From the NCBI RefSeq assembly GCF_933775445.1, contig NC_065874.1:34704093-34768092 (forward strand): a DNA stretch of 64,000 nucleotides, in the 5' to 3' direction. How positions within the stretch are numbered: position 1 is the first letter of the stretch; the number at the start of each line of letters is the position of its first letter. This document shows positions 50,495 to 63,896 of the stretch, in pieces. Both the position numbers and the translations under genes were made by a program. The stretch is from Argentina anserina. Taxonomy: Eukaryota; Streptophyta; Magnoliopsida; Rosales; Rosaceae. The notes beneath the pieces were generated by a model that saw nothing but the letters and a program-made list of their open reading frames with translations, did not search any database and had not been told where the DNA came from.

Positions 50495-51623
50495 CTATTG
50501 TGGTTGATTGGCATTAACCCTGTGAGGATCATTCTGGATGAAAGCGGAAGACATGAGCACCGCAGATTCCCAGCCACCGAAAGCTGGTGCAGAAGAATCA
50601 GCAGGTGGAGCAATCCCATTAGGCTGTTGCATTACTTGTAATGGCTGCAACTGGTGCTGGCCTACTGCGGCATTAAATGGATCCTCATTGATCAGAGAGT
50701 TCAGAAATGAAGAGAAGACGTCGTCGGTGCAACAGTTCATATCTTCATCCTCCTCATTTCCAGGCAGTAAGTTGCTTCTCAAAGCTCCCATTCCCGTTGC
50801 AGACCGACTCTGATCGTTGGAGGTCATAGCATTTCCATAACCGGAAGCTCCGTGGACTATAACCCCCAGATCATCATTGCTAACAAGGTACCCAGTTCCC
50901 TTAGCACTGGGAGCACTTGGAGCTGCTTCCTCAAGTGATGAAGAAGTAATTGGACTTTTAGGGTTAGGGTCTGAGCTCGTATCGCCGTGATGCTGATTGG
51001 TCTTGCAAGAAAAAGCTCCATTAACATTGACAGCAGCATGGTCAGCAGGAGAAGTATCTGGATTGAGGGGCTTGTGGGTTCTTGGATCTATGCCCTGACT
51101 GATCAGCTTCTTACTCAGGTGAGTGTTCCAGTAATTCTTTATCTCATTGTCCGTACGCCCCGGTATCCTCCCAGCAATCAGAGACCATCTACAGTTGGAT
51201 ATACTCATCATATATTGAATTCACTCGCAAACTTTTCGAAACCCTAATTAACTCAGAAAAATGAGAGACATACCTATTGCCGAGGAGACGGTGGAGACGT
51301 AGGATGAGATCTTCTTCATCGGAGGCGATCTGGCCGCGCTTGACGGAAGGTCGGAGGTAGTTCATCCAGCGGAGGCGGCAGCTCTTGCCGCAGCGGAGGA
51401 GGCCGGCGCGCTTCGGGAGGGTTCGCCAGTGGCCCTCGCCTTCTTTGTTGATGTAATTGGCTAAGAGCTCATCTTCCTCGGGAGTCCAGGGACCTCTCTT
51501 CAGACCCACCTTGACGCAGCACGGCGTCTTGCTCGAGGAAGACGATACAGCTGCTGCTGCTGGTGATGATGATGATGATGATTTTCCTTTGTACGAGGAT
51601 GAAGCCGAAGATGGGTTCCTCAT
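50495..51623 (-). CDS. MYB5: R2R3-MYB transcription factor, MYB5-like (2 exons, 347 aa)
   Basis: Minus exons 51623-51274 and 51188-50495 (1044 bases). Ser-rich N-terminus, then [23 protein letters not shown] opening R2 (about 44-91) and R3 (about 97-142). R3 contains the full bHLH-interaction motif D105-L106-x2-R109-x3-L113-x6-L120-x3-R124. After R3 comes [18 protein letters not shown]. The C-terminal [13 protein letters not shown] matches the conserved motif of MYB5 proteins. MYB5 partners bHLH and WD40 proteins to control proanthocyanidin synthesis, seed mucilage and trichome traits, and in strawberry flavonoid output. The intron usually found early in R2 is absent; only the one in R3 (after LLGNR) remains. 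MYB5 versus a close subgroup member is the remaining doubt. Confidence 0.9.
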
Positions 51624-52789
51624 TTTGATTAAGATGTAATAGAATCGCGCTGGGTTTTGGTGTGATTACTATTTGGTGTGAGGATGAAGATTTGTTTCTG
51701 TTGGTCTCGTTCTTGGGGATCGATGGAGTTGGGGAAGATGGAAAGTGATGATGATGAGTAAGGGTTTCTGGTTTTTGCTTCTGGTTTTTGGTACCTCAGA
51801 TAGATGGACAGGATATAGTCATATAGAGATCAAAGGATATGGTTTCTCTAACGCGCCGGTCTACCTGCTGTATATCACGCGCAGTGTAGCAGTCAATTTC
51901 TGCTTTAATTGGATAGAGGCCTTGAGGCTTGATTTTGCTTTACTTACATAGTGGAATCCATCTGTGTGGTCAGTGTGAATGATTTTCAATTTAGCCAGCA
52001 CTTTTTTTCCTGTATGGACATGAATAAAGGTATACATCCATTCGGTATTTCCTGATTGTATATATATACGATACAAATGAATTAAAACATTTAGATGAAA
52101 TCGACAATGTTTTATCCGTTATCGTTATAGTGTCGTATCAACAAACTAATTTTGAATTTATATTATTATCTGAAAATCAACTTTTCTTTGAGGGCACAAA
52201 CAGTAGTTGAGCTAAGTTTGAACAAGCTCGATTTGTTTGAAAAACTTTTGATGATTTTTACAACTTTGTGCAGTAAAATATGATTCCTTGAGTGTGCGTG
52301 GGAGAGTTGCAGTAGACTTCGTTTGCCTGCGCGTAACGATTGTATTCAAAAAAAGCGGAGCAGTAAAGAGACCAGCGAGGATGGGATCCACAGAGCACTA
52401 CGCCACTCTGATTTTAGGTTTAGGATTTGGATTTTTGCTGCTTGATGATAGCTCCCATGCACCACACGCACAGGAGAGACCAACCCTCCCATTCACCCCC
52501 ATCACTTGAAGCTTTCATGTATGGATTTGGGATAATATACAAATATATGAGAGATCTGATCGGATATGACAATTCTCAGCAAAATCTCTGAGGTCAGCTG
52601 AAGCCTGATCGAAGGTTCTACATTTTAATGTAAAAGCACATGTTCAATAGTCGATACCGTCTAGGCTGCACAACAATGCAGTGTTACTTCCCAATTTAGG
52701 TATATGATTCGATGCCTTGCCTCTTGTTTGTGCACATTCTCTGGCAATCTACAAGGGAGTATATACTTGGTCTCCTTCAGAAACGTTGG
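51624..52789. other. MYB5-like promoter and PTH 3' flank
   Basis: Upstream region of the minus-strand MYB gene, then sequence running to the stop of the peptidyl-tRNA hydrolase gene. No exon recognised. Confidence 0.5.
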
Positions 52790-54496
52790 TCATGTTATTG
52801 TGGTGTCTAACCTTAAGTGCTTGTATTTTTGCTCTGTGTTGAAGCGTCTCGCACTCTCGTCCAGCCCATTGGACAGCAGGAGCTTCAGTATATCGACTCC
52901 CTCTTGTAAAGCAGCGTCAATCTACACCAATGAGCAATATAAACTTACTAACACATGCAAAATACAATGCCCATGTAGTTTTATCATCGCTTAACCGGAT
53001 AACAAGTTTTACTTCATTTGTATTAATTAGTCTTCCAATCCACAAAGAGATTGGTTGTTTGAAATAAACAATAGAGAGACTGATTAAGAGATCAAATGCA
53101 GGACTTATCATACAAATTCAATCAAACGTCTAATAATACATCTCCTTACCATCCAATCCACAAAGTAATCAGTACATAAAAAACATAAGACAGGTCAAGA
53201 AAGCTGTATACTTACTCGTCCTTGAGCTGTTGCATTAAATTTTTGGAGCAAATATGCTTTTGGATCCATTTGACCGGGAGGCCTTCCAATACCTGAATCA
53301 GAATTCAATTATACTTATAGCAGTGCAAAGAATATAGTACAGTAACAGTAACCAGAGCACAATATTTGGACATCTTAACTAACCAATTCTTAGCCGAGGA
53401 AATTCCCTGTTGCCTCGAAAATTATAGAACACACTCTTCAGACTGAACAATAACAGAGGTGATAAGTAGTGATATTTCACAATATCAAAGTACGAGACAC
53501 TGGTGAGACAGACACTTCATAGTTGATAGAAAAACAAGCAGAAACTCAATCAGAGTTGCTATAAACAACGAAGTTCTGTATCTTAATCCTAACAGAAACC
53601 AGAAATAGTAATATGTCACTACTATGTCAAAATTATCAATAGGTTCTAACATTTTACCAAAATCTCTTCATCATTACTTAATCATTCAGAAGTAAAGATG
53701 CTAAGAAAGTAAGAATACAATACTTTTCATACCCACTGTGGCTTCCATGACCTCCATTTGGGTTAAGTCGGAGTACACCACCTGGTAAGTTCAGCTCATC
53801 ATGGATCTACATACAAGGATAAACAAACAGATAAAACATGTAAAACAAAGAAATTGTGTGCTCAAGTATTGAAACATCAGAATAGAAGAAGGGAAGTACC
53901 ACTAGCACACGACTGAGAGGTAGCTTGTAATAAGCAGCAAGAGGTCCTGTCTGCAGTTGATGCAGAGAATTATAAGTTACATTATGCACTAACATAAAGC
54001 ATTAAGTCTGATTCCATCCAATGTTAACGGAAACTGTGTCATTCACTCACCGATTCACCACTCAAGTTCATGTACGTTTGAGGCTTGGCTAGAAGAACAG
54101 GGACACCATCTACAAAACCTGTGGCACACACAGACTTGCATGAACTCCAGAAACAAAATCCAAAGCCAAAGAAAAAAAAAATCCCAACATTTTGACATGC
54201 CTTGCCCGAATACAGCTTTGCAATGGACTCTATTCATAGCTATCCCTTGCGATTGAGAGAAAACATCAATCATCTCAAACCCCACCTGCTTCATTCCAAA
54301 AGGAAACATTCAAACTTGTTACACAAGAAAATTGCTTAACACCCCTCAGAGTATAGTCAGTTCCAATGCAGAGACAGTGTAGTACATTGTGTCTAGTTCC
54401 TTTGTACTTATCGCCGGGATTGCCCAAACCCACAAATAGCCACGGCCGTGGAGCATCGGAGCAAAAATACCTCGGCTTACTTAACCTACTAATCAT
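52790..54496 (-). CDS. Peptidyl-tRNA hydrolase, bacterial-type, organellar (8 exons, 218 aa)
   Basis: Minus exons: 54496-54386, 54285-54201, 54118-54051, 53950-53900, 53806-53733, 53442-53384, 53292-53216, 52921-52790; 657 bases. After a short presequence ([18 protein letters not shown]) come [20 protein letters not shown] (active-site Asn and His), [15 protein letters not shown] (substrate-binding Asn), [10 protein letters not shown] (catalytic Asp) and [12 protein letters not shown]. This is the complete catalytic set of Pth1. The enzyme recycles peptidyl-tRNAs that drop off ribosomes; the presequence suggests mitochondria or plastid. In plants the family also includes the CRS2 splicing factors, but the intact catalytic residues argue for a true hydrolase. 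Exon 2 ends at a GC donor (CAAG/GCATGT), a GC-AG intron. An upstream Met (54565) would read the leader CT repeat as an Arg-Glu run and was rejected. Confidence 0.9.
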
Positions 54497-55978
54497 TTTC
54501 CCCTCTCTCTCTCTCTCTCTCTCTCTCCACCGGGGCCTTCCGCTAAGCTTCAGAATGAACTCCAAGCCTCCATTTCACCTACCATACACAACATTTCAGC
54601 GGTTTCACCAAGAACTACTCTCAGGCATTTCTTCAAACAGGTGATAGGCACTTTCTTCCGCTTCGCAAAGACAGAAGTAGAGAAACAATACAAAACGAAA
54701 GGACAAAGAAAAGTGTGCAGATGATAAACTGAGCTACTCTCGGCTATGCCCGGAGGTCTTCACTGCTTACCGCCGGTGAGAATACAATGAAGGCGGGTCT
54801 TCTGGTTCAGGCCAACTCTCAAGGATTCGGCTCCCCGTGGGCCTGCGGTCACCGAAAACAAGCCCAATTAAAAAAGGCTTATTTTCCTCTAGATGCTCGG
54901 TATGATGACTAGGGTTTTACAAGTCATGTCATAGGGTTCTCTTCCCCGTTGGATGATCACGTTGGTCGTGGGTCTGTCTGTCTCTCTATAAAGGAATATT
55001 ACGAACGAGAATTAAAAGTACATGAGCACAATCATTTCCTACCACTCAACGAATGGAGACTAAATACATACTGTATGTACGTTTCGAGACAAACGAATTA
55101 GGAACAATGTGACAAACGTATTAGGATGACAGTACAATTATTTGCAGGAAGGTATCATCTTAGAACATCTTCGACAACTTATGCATTTTGGAGAAAAATT
55201 GTCAAATTTCACTCAAATAGCTTCTCCAAAATAGAGAAAGAGATGAAAGATAAGAGATGATTCTCCATATTTACAGAATTTGACAAAAAATTTGTCTAAC
55301 CAAATATTAAATGCTACACTTTCTCCAATAATTCAAACTTAAATTGCAACCAATCAAAAATATGAATAATTTATTATAAGCTAACAATATAAGAATATAT
55401 AATATTTTATGGTAATAATTAATGATAAAATTGAATATTTTTCTTATTGTAATAAATGAGAAATCTGTAAAATAAAAAAACGGTTGGAATTTGGGTATGA
55501 AAATTTTAGAAAATTTGAAATTTACTTCTATATTTTAGAGAAAATTCGTAGATGCTCTTATGCCTCAGATAAAATTCATTCTTAGGAAAAGGTGAGGATT
55601 GGGTCTATACACTTATATATATATATTTTATTAAATAAAATAGAGAAAAAATGTGTTGTATCCTTGTATAAAAGGTGAAAAAATTCGGTCCATAATTATT
55701 AAGGAATAAAAATGAAGAAAAGAAATGATGATTATTGAGGTGACCCACAAAACAGCTAATTATGCAATGGAGAAATATTGCGTTGCGTTTGCCCTAATTA
55801 GTGTGTTAAAAAAAGCCCCACTCCTCTACTCCCGCGTCTACTTTAAACGCCTCCATCTCTTCGCGCAGTCCCAAAATCTCTGAAGCCGTAAAGTCTCAGA
55901 GCCACAGCCACAGCCACTCGCCACCGGAGCCAATCCACCCCTCGAAACTAGACTAGGGAAACTCCTCCGCCGGTTCCA
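54497..55978. other. Divergent intergenic region between PTH and KETCH1-like genes
   Basis: The two genes are transcribed away from each other, so this 1.48 kb contains both promoters. A CT microsatellite (54503-54528) lies in the PTH leader. The part just before 55979 is C-rich (ccgccggttcc), fitting a leader. No coding exon. Confidence 0.55.
54503..54528. repeat. CT microsatellite in the PTH leader
   Basis: About 12 CT repeats immediately upstream of the PTH start codon (GA on the coding strand). Confidence 0.85.
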
Positions 55979-58900
55979 ATGGCCGAGTCGACTCAGCTCC
56001 AGCAGGCCCAACTGGCCACGATTCTCGGCCCCGACCCGGCCCCTTTCGAAACCCTAATCTCTCACCTGATGGCCTCCGCCAACGAGCAGCGATCCCAGGC
56101 CGAGCTCCTCTTCAACCTCTGCAAGCAGACCGATCCTGACTCGCTCTCCCTTAAACTGGCTCATCTCCTCCAATTCTCGCCGGCGCAGGAGGCCCGCGCC
56201 ATGTCCGCCATTCTCCTCCGCAAGCAGCTCACCCGCGACGACTCTTATCTCTGGCCGCGCCTCTCCGCCGCCACCCAGGCCAGCCTCAAGTCGATCCTCC
56301 TCGCCTGTATTCAACGCGAGGACGTCAAATCCATCTCCAAGAAGCTCTGCGACACCATCTCCGAGCTCGCCTCCGGCATCTTGCCGGACAACGCCTGGCC
56401 GGAGCTTCTCCCTTTCATGTTCCAATGCGTCTCCTCCGACTCCCCCAAGCTCCAGGAATCGGCCTTCCTCATATTCGCGCAGCTTTCTCAGTACATCGGC
56501 GACTCGCTGGTCCCTTACATCAAGGAGCTGCACACCGTGTTCTTGCAGTGCCTGAGCTCCTCCACCAACTCCGACGTCAAGATCGCCGCCTTGAACGCCG
56601 TCATTAACTTCATTCAGTGCTTGACCAGCTCCGGAGATAGGGACAGGTTCCAGGACCTGTTGCCGGCGATGATGAGGACATTGATGGAGTCTTTGAACAA
56701 TGGGAACGAGGCGACGGCGCAGGAGGCTCTTGAGTTGTTCATTGAATTGGCTGGGACTGAGCCCAGGTTCCTCAGGAGGCAGATTGTGGAGGTGGTAGGG
56801 TCTATGCTGCAGATTGCCGAGGCCGAGTCGTTGGAAGAAGGGACCAGGCACTTGGCCATTGAGTTTGTAATCACTCTAGCCGAGGCCAGGGAGAGAGCTC
56901 CTGGGATGATGAGGAAGTTGCCGCAGTTTATTAGTAGGTTGTTTGCCATTTTGATGAACATGGTGTTGGATATTGAGGATGATCCTTCTTGGCATACGGC
57001 CGAGACTGAAGATGAGGATGCCGGTGAGAGTGGTAATTACAGTGTTGGACAGGAGTGTTTGGACAGGCTTGCCATTTCCTTGGGTGGGAATACAATTGTT
57101 CCCGTCGCGTCCGAGCAGTTGCCTGCCTTTTTGGCTGCCCCAGAATGGCAGAAGCACCATGCGGCATTGATTGCGCTTGCACAGATTGCTGAGGGTTGTT
57201 CTAAGGTATCAATTTTTGCCCTTATCTTGTTATTGAGTACTGCACTATCACTGAGACTAATTAATCACTTGCCATATAACTGCTACTTGTTAGTGGATCA
57301 AGTTAGGAGCATACAACTCTTACATGCTCCCATATTTCACTTTATGAATGCAATGCTTGTTTTCTGTATAATATGGGCCTGGTAAAAAGATGTGTTTCAC
57401 TTTTATGTTACTGTGTCAACTTCAAGACAACAAAGTAGAGCTATAATGGGAACAATACTAACAACTTGTAGAATCACATTGGACAAAATAGGAAACATTT
57501 TCATTTGAATAAGTTGGTTGTCCTGTATTATCTGCTCAGGTAAAGACTTTTTTGCTTTATATCAACAATGAGACAAGTTCACCTGCAAAGTTTTTTTCTT
57601 TGTACATTCTACCTCTTCATTTAGTCAAATGGATTCCAGTCAGCTTATTGATAGTCCATTGGATTCAAGTAACTTACAGTTAGTTTATTACTTGTATTAT
57701 TACTTCAGGTAATGATAAAAAATTTGGAGCAAGTGGTGGCAATGGTTTTGAACTCGTTTCAAGATCCTCATCCTCGTGTAAGGTGGGCAGCTATTAATGC
57801 AATTGGGCAGTTGTCTACCGATCTGGGTCCGGACCTGCAAGTTCAATATCATCAACGGGTGCTTCCGGCATTAGCTGCTGCTATGGATGACTTTCAGAAC
57901 CCTCGTGTGCAGGTATGCTGATAATTGTGGTGTTATTCTGATGACATTTCATTGCATTAGCTGCCAGCATTTGAAAGGTCAATAATCTACTTGTTACCAT
58001 GATTGTTTAATTGAGGAGGATTTCGAGTTGTACAAAGTACATTATAGAGTTGGAAAAAAAAAACTGAAACCTTGTTTAGGCACTATTAGTTTGTGTTTGA
58101 AAATTTGAAAAAGTAAGATGGTAATAGAAACTGTGTCGACATGATTATTATTTCGGTCAGTTGTGCTTTGCTAGACTGCTCATTCTCAAGATCAGGAGCC
58201 CTAGTTGCTGTTTTCTTCTAATTTTTACAAAAAAAACATGCCTGTAAAATAATATACTTTTATCTTGATTCTTGTAGGCACATGCTGCTTCAGCAGTGCT
58301 CAACTTCAGTGAGAACTGTACTCCAGATATTTTGACACCTTATTTGGATGGAATAGTGAGCAAATTGCTTGTACTTCTGCAGGTAATCATTTATATAAAC
58401 CTATACCACATCATGATGCAGAACTTACTTGATTATACTTTTTCGAAATACATCTTACATGTTTCATGACATTATATTTTCCACAGAATGGGAAACAAAT
58501 GGTGCAAGAGGGAGCATTGACTGCTTTAGCATCAGTTGCTGATTCATCTCAGGTATTTTATTTATAATTTGTTACTGTAGGTTGATGTTTGTCTTCAGGA
58601 TGACTCAATTGACTATGTTGGTATCTGTAGGAGCATTTCCAAAAATACTATGATGCCGTTATGCCTTACCTGAAAGCTATCTTGGTTAATGCAACTGATA
58701 AGTCTAATCGCATGCTTCGGGCTAAATCCATGGAATGTATTAGCTTGGTTGGTATGGCTGTTGGAAAGGAGAAATTCAGAGATGACGCTAAGCAGGTAAT
58801 ACATATATGAAAGGTCCCTATATGAAACTACTCATTGCATTAGCGTCTTTCTTTGGAATTTATAGTTGAGATATATCTGCTTCTGTATACAGATATATTG

Positions 58901-59481
58901 CTAATGGCTATCTGTATGATAGAAGACATTATTTTCTCAGCTTCGCATGCATTAATTTTATATGTTTATTTCTCGATTTAAATGCATATCGTACTTTCTC
59001 TTCATTGGATGAATAATAGTTTGATCTCTGCCATTTTACTTATCCAAGGATCTGTCAGAAACCTGTAGCCTTTTTGATGTTTCGGGTTGGGAAGTTTATC
59101 TACTAGTGTACCAACTAATGTTTATCATTTTCCTCAAGGTCATGGAAGTGCTGATGTCATTGCAAGGGTCTCAGATGGAGACAGATGACCCAACTACAAG
59201 TTACATGCTCCAAGTAAGCTTTTTATCTTGAAAGTGCCCTTTTCAGAGAGTACAATAACTTTAACTTTTACCGATAACAATTTTCCAACAATATTGTAGG
59301 CATGGGCTAGACTCTGCAAGTGTTTAGGACAAGACTTCCTCCCATATATGAGCGTTGTAATGCCTCCTTTGCTTCAATCTGCTCAACTTAAGCCAGATGT
59401 GACTATTACATCCGCAGATGACAATAGTGATATTGATGAATCTGATGACGAGAGGTTTGCATTTTTGTTTATATTCTTGGA

Positions 59482-59514
<33 letters not shown>

Positions 59515-62500
59515 AAACAGACACAAATGAACTAGTGTAGATTATATAATTTACAATGGCCTAAAAATTCTTCCTTCTAAACAAGTTATGTTTTGTAGAC
59601 CCACACATAAAGATAAAAATGTAATGTATGTATGTGGAGATAATTTCTCACGTCATGTTAATTATTACTTTGCATTACAGTATGGAAACTATTACTCTTG
59701 GAGATAAGAGAATTGGTATCAAGACTAGTGTATTGGAGGAAAAGGCTACAGCTTGCAATATGTTGTGTTGCTATGCAGATGAGCTGAAAGAAGGTTTCTT
59801 TCCTTGGATTGATCAGGTGTGTCATAGCGTCATCAGTTTCTCTCCAGCTCCCAAGTCATACGATATTAAAGGTCATTTTGTTTGCAGGTTGCTCCGACTT
59901 TAGTTCCGCTTCTTAAATTCTATTTCCATGAAGAAGTGAGGAAGGCAGCTGTTTCAGGTAACTTTAACTGTTAATGCTAGATGTCTTTAAATGTCATTGG
60001 GGGTTATATACATAACTTGATAAAGAATTATCTCTGCTTTGTTTTTAGCAATGCCGGAGCTACTGCTTTCCGCAAAATTAGCTATAGAGAAAGGGCTAGC
60101 TCAAGGTCGTAATGAAACCTATATAAAGCAATTGTCTGACTACATTGTTCCAGCTCTGGTTGAAGCATTGCATAAGGTTGTTTATTGCTACTTAATTATA
60201 GATTATGACTCTGATCCTAAAACAATGACATAAAAGCTCTCTTTATGATCTTTTGGTGGTCACTGAAGTATAAAAATGCAAATTTTTTTTTTTGCAGGAA
60301 CCTGATACAGAAATATGTGCAAATATATTAGACGCGATAAACGAATGCATACAGGTGTGTCAATTCTGTAGCATAGTTTATATAGCTTTTATCCAGAATA
60401 TGATTGCAATGCTCTATCTTTTTCCTCTGCAAATATCTTTCTGTCTAGTTTGGAAGAATAGAAGCATATTGCACGGTGAAATGAAATATATTTCAGTTAT
60501 ATCAGACTGAGCAGAGTTCAAACTCTTTTGGTGTTTCCACCTTTGCATGCCACTTTATTTCTTCTGTATGATGTTGGGCATGCTTATATTTTCTTTCAGA
60601 TATCTGGACCACTTTTAGATGAGAACCAGGTCAGATCCATTGTTGAAGAGATAAAGCAGGTGATCACTGCCAGTTCAAGTAGGAAAAGAGAGAGAGCTGA
60701 GAGGACCCAAGCAGAAGATTTTGATGATGAGGAAAGGGAACTGATTAAAGAGGAAAATGAACAAGAGGAAGAAGTATTTGACCAAGTAAGTCTTTCAAAT
60801 ACAATCTCTTAGCAGCTCATTGGCAATATTTGCTCGACCTTTTCTCTGTTTTGGTCGCATAAATTTCTTCTTTTCTATATTTTGCTGAACCACTTCTTTT
60901 CTCTGGTTCCAGGTGGGAGAAATTTTGGGAACTCTGATTAAAACATTCAAAGCCTCTTTCTTGCCTTTCTTTGATGAGCTATCAACATATCTTACACCTA
61001 TGTGGGTAAGTAGCTTTGTCCGTTGCCTGAAGGAAGTGGGTTTCTTTGAAGTTCTAAGATCAGGAATCTATTTTATATATAGTTCTGTGAATTATTAACA
61101 TAAAAGAATTGAGTACTTGAACTTTTGAGTTTATGTGGCCTTTATTATTCGGGTTATATATTCGTCTTCTAAATTATGTCTTGGCACAGGGAAAGGATAA
61201 AACGCCTGAAGAGAGAAGGATTGCAATATGCATCTTTGATGATGTTGCAGAGCAGTGTCGAGAAGCGGCTCTAAAGTAAGTTTGTTCTTTTATATGTCGA
61301 GGTTTATTAAACCTTATTTTGTGAACTCATTTTGTTCTGATTTGGTGGTTCAGATATTATGACACATTTCTTCCCTTTCTATTGGAGGCTTGTAATGATG
61401 AGAGCCCTGATGTTCGACAGGTTTGATCTTGTCAAACTGTTTCATGTATAAGGTCATATATTCTGATTCATGTTACATGATTCTTGTTATTTCCCGCCAC
61501 TTTTCAGGCAGCTGTATATGGACTTGGTGTCTGTGCAGAGTTTGGTGGAACTGTAATAAAACCTCTTATTAGCGGTAATTTTCGTGTTTGTTTTAATTGA
61601 TCAGTAATTTTTTTCCTGTCATGTTTATGCCACTAACTTTTTGAAATGGCCTTTTCCAGTGGCTCTCTCAAGGCTAAATGTTGTGATCCAGCATCCCAAT
61701 GCCCTGCAATCTGACAACATAATGGCGTATGATAATGCAGTGTCCGCTTTAGGGAAGATTTGTCAATATCACCGTGACAGTATTGACGCTGCTCAGGTAC
61801 CCCCATTTGTTTGTTTTGGATTCATATGGATTGACATGGAAACACAGTGTCCTCCATTGACAATCTATTTTCTTTTCGAGATTTATTGTTACCTTTTTTT
61901 GCTGTGTTCTAAGATTTTTGTATTCCTGCACTCTGAATTGTCAATCTTGTGTCTGTAGGTTATCCCTGCGTGGCTAAACTGTTTACCATTAAAAGGTGAC
62001 TTGATTGAAGCCAAAGTTGTTCACGATCAGCTCTGCTCTATGGTTGAGCGGTAGAGCACCCTCGCCCACTACTTTTTGTTTCGATATATGTTTTAGCTTT
62101 GTATTACTATTAACAGAGGTGTGTGCACGTTTGTATATCTTCTGCAGGTCTGATGGTGATCTTCTGGGTCCCAACAATCAGTATCTTTCCAAAATTGTTC
62201 AAGTCTTTGCTGAGGTTTGTGAAGTATGATCTTATCAGTCTAACCCGATTGTTTCTTTGTTGTGCTGAATTTGTAACATGCACAATGAGAAATAAGCTGA
62301 TCATTAACTGTAGTAGGTTATATTTTATACTTTTATTCTTGTCTTAATATTTCCTGAGATGTATGATTTTTCCTGCAGGTTTTATGTGCTGGTAAGGATT
62401 TGGCAACAGAACAAACAGCAAGCCGGATGATAAATCTATTAAAACAGCTTCAGCAGACTTTACCACCACAGACCTTGGCCTCAACTTGGTCTTCCTTGCA

Positions 62501-62543
62501 ACCCCAGCAACAGCTTGCACTGCAGTCTATCCTTTCCTCGTAA
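55979..62543 (+). CDS. KETCH1: Importin beta, IPO5/KETCH1-like karyopherin (20 exons, 1115 aa)
   Basis: Exons: 55979-57205, 57709-57912, 58278-58382, 58487-58552, 58631-58795, 59139-59213, 59300-59454, 59681-59816, 59888-59957, 60049-60176, 60298-60354, 60600-60785, 60913-61005, 61190-61275, 61354-61420, 61508-61574, 61660-61796, 61959-62050, 62148-62214, 62379-62543; 3348 bases. The protein is a chain of HEAT repeats starting [17 protein letters not shown], with an N-terminal Ran/importin-N region ([24 protein letters not shown]), [16 protein letters not shown], an acidic loop ([12 protein letters not shown]) and the end LALQSILSS. This is the RanBP5/IPO5/Kap121 type; the Arabidopsis member KETCH1 (1116 aa) imports the microRNA factor HYL1 and ribosomal proteins. 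Length matches closely. Exon 18 uses an atypical donor (CG/GTAGAG). Confidence 0.95.
59484..59513. repeat. CT microsatellite in KETCH1-like intron 7
   Basis: About 14 CT repeats shortly after the exon 7 donor. Confidence 0.85.
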
Positions 62544-63824
62544 TATCTTGGCATGGAGTGAATATTGCTTCTTTCAGATACGGTGTATCTGTCGTGTGTT
62601 ACTTGTATTTGCCTCCAATTCTTTCCCATGAGACGGTCGTCATCAGTCAGTTTTGCATGGAGTGTTACAGTTACCCAGCATTTGATGAAGTGTGGAAGGG
62701 GTCATCATTACAATTTGATCAAACCTTTTTTTGGTAGGATGTGTATACCCAAGTGTCAATTTATAGTGCAATTTTGAGTCTTAAAGATAAGAAGGATAGG
62801 TGATTGTGATATGTGAGCCTTTTCTATTCTCAGTTCCTTTGGTTGGTTCTTGAGTATAGAGGGTTTGTTGGTGAGGATTGTAGCAGTTAATGTGTTTTCA
62901 TATTTTTCTGCGCATGCATTTGTCGACTGAAGTATTTATGGTGATTCTTTGTATTTGCAATTTTGATCCAAAAGGAAATAAAATGGCTTAATGGTATCTT
63001 TGGTGTTGCCCTGTTTTGAATGCATCAATGAATGTTATTAAAATTGAATCCAAAACGTACTGGGGGCTGGTTAGTCTGGTTTACATGTTATAAGTTGAAA
63101 CAATAGGCGTTTGGTTCGTGTGGATTTATCTCATTGTATTTCTTCTTTATCTTGTGTGATTGTCATCTTTAGTTTCTATGCAATGGCGTCTTCTGTGATG
63201 CAATGAAAAGGTTCTACCAAACCGAGCGTGCAACGCGAGATTCCCCAGCAAATTCTTTGTATACAAACCAAATGCGAGCTGTCGTTTCTTTTAAAATACA
63301 ATAGCAGACCGACTTTGTATTGTTTTCTTGTATTATTAGGAGGTTACTACTCCATGTGTCATGCCTTCGTGCTCTCACGAATATTGCTCTGCTCGTCGCC
63401 GTTGACCTTGTTGTGTTGGTGAGGAATGAGTAGTAGTGACGGCTAATACTATTACAGGCCTCCTACTTCCAACCACACTCGAGACTTCGTCACTTATTTT
63501 TTTCCTTGTTTATTGATCCTAGTTTTGTTTATGGTTTTAGCATGGTGGGGTTATGGTGCTCAATTCTTCGGTTATTTCGTTTGGGGCAAAACGTTATGTA
63601 GGAATGGATTGAATGTCTGCTAAAGACACAGACATGGGGGAAAGAGACCAAACACAAGTAAACATAGAGAAATAAACAAAGTATGATTTGGTCATGGTTA
63701 ACATTGGGAATGCAGTCAATCCTAGGTAAGGAACAAAGTTAAGTATGACATGCTGACATGAAGAAGAAAACGAGCTGCCCACCACTAACTAAAGCCTCAA
63801 GTCCTTGTTGTCTTCACTCCTAGC
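62544..63824. other. KETCH1-like 3' UTR and intergenic region
   Basis: No exon recognised. The first few hundred bases are probably 3' UTR; possible polyadenylation signal aaataaaatgg near 62976-62988. The rest is the upstream region of the ERF gene. Confidence 0.5.
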
Positions 63825-63835
63825 TTATATATAAC
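63825..63835 (+). promoter_or_regulatory. TATA box of the AP2/ERF gene
   Basis: ttatatataac lies about 62 bases before the ATG at 63897, a usual place for a plant TATA box with a short leader. Confidence 0.6.
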
Positions 63836-63896
63836 AATGTCACTCAATTTCCTCTTTCATTCCCATTGAAACCTCTATTCTTCCTCACCTTCTGGT

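Noticed and set aside
56054..56851. 265-codon open frame on the minus strand
   Set aside because: Lies wholly inside exon 1 of the KETCH1-like gene; Arg/Gly/Leu-rich shadow of GC-rich coding sequence.
62030..62065. tRNA-like D-arm (ggttgagcggtagagc)
   Set aside because: It falls across the exon 18 donor of the KETCH1-like gene and there is no matching anticodon arm, T arm or acceptor stem.
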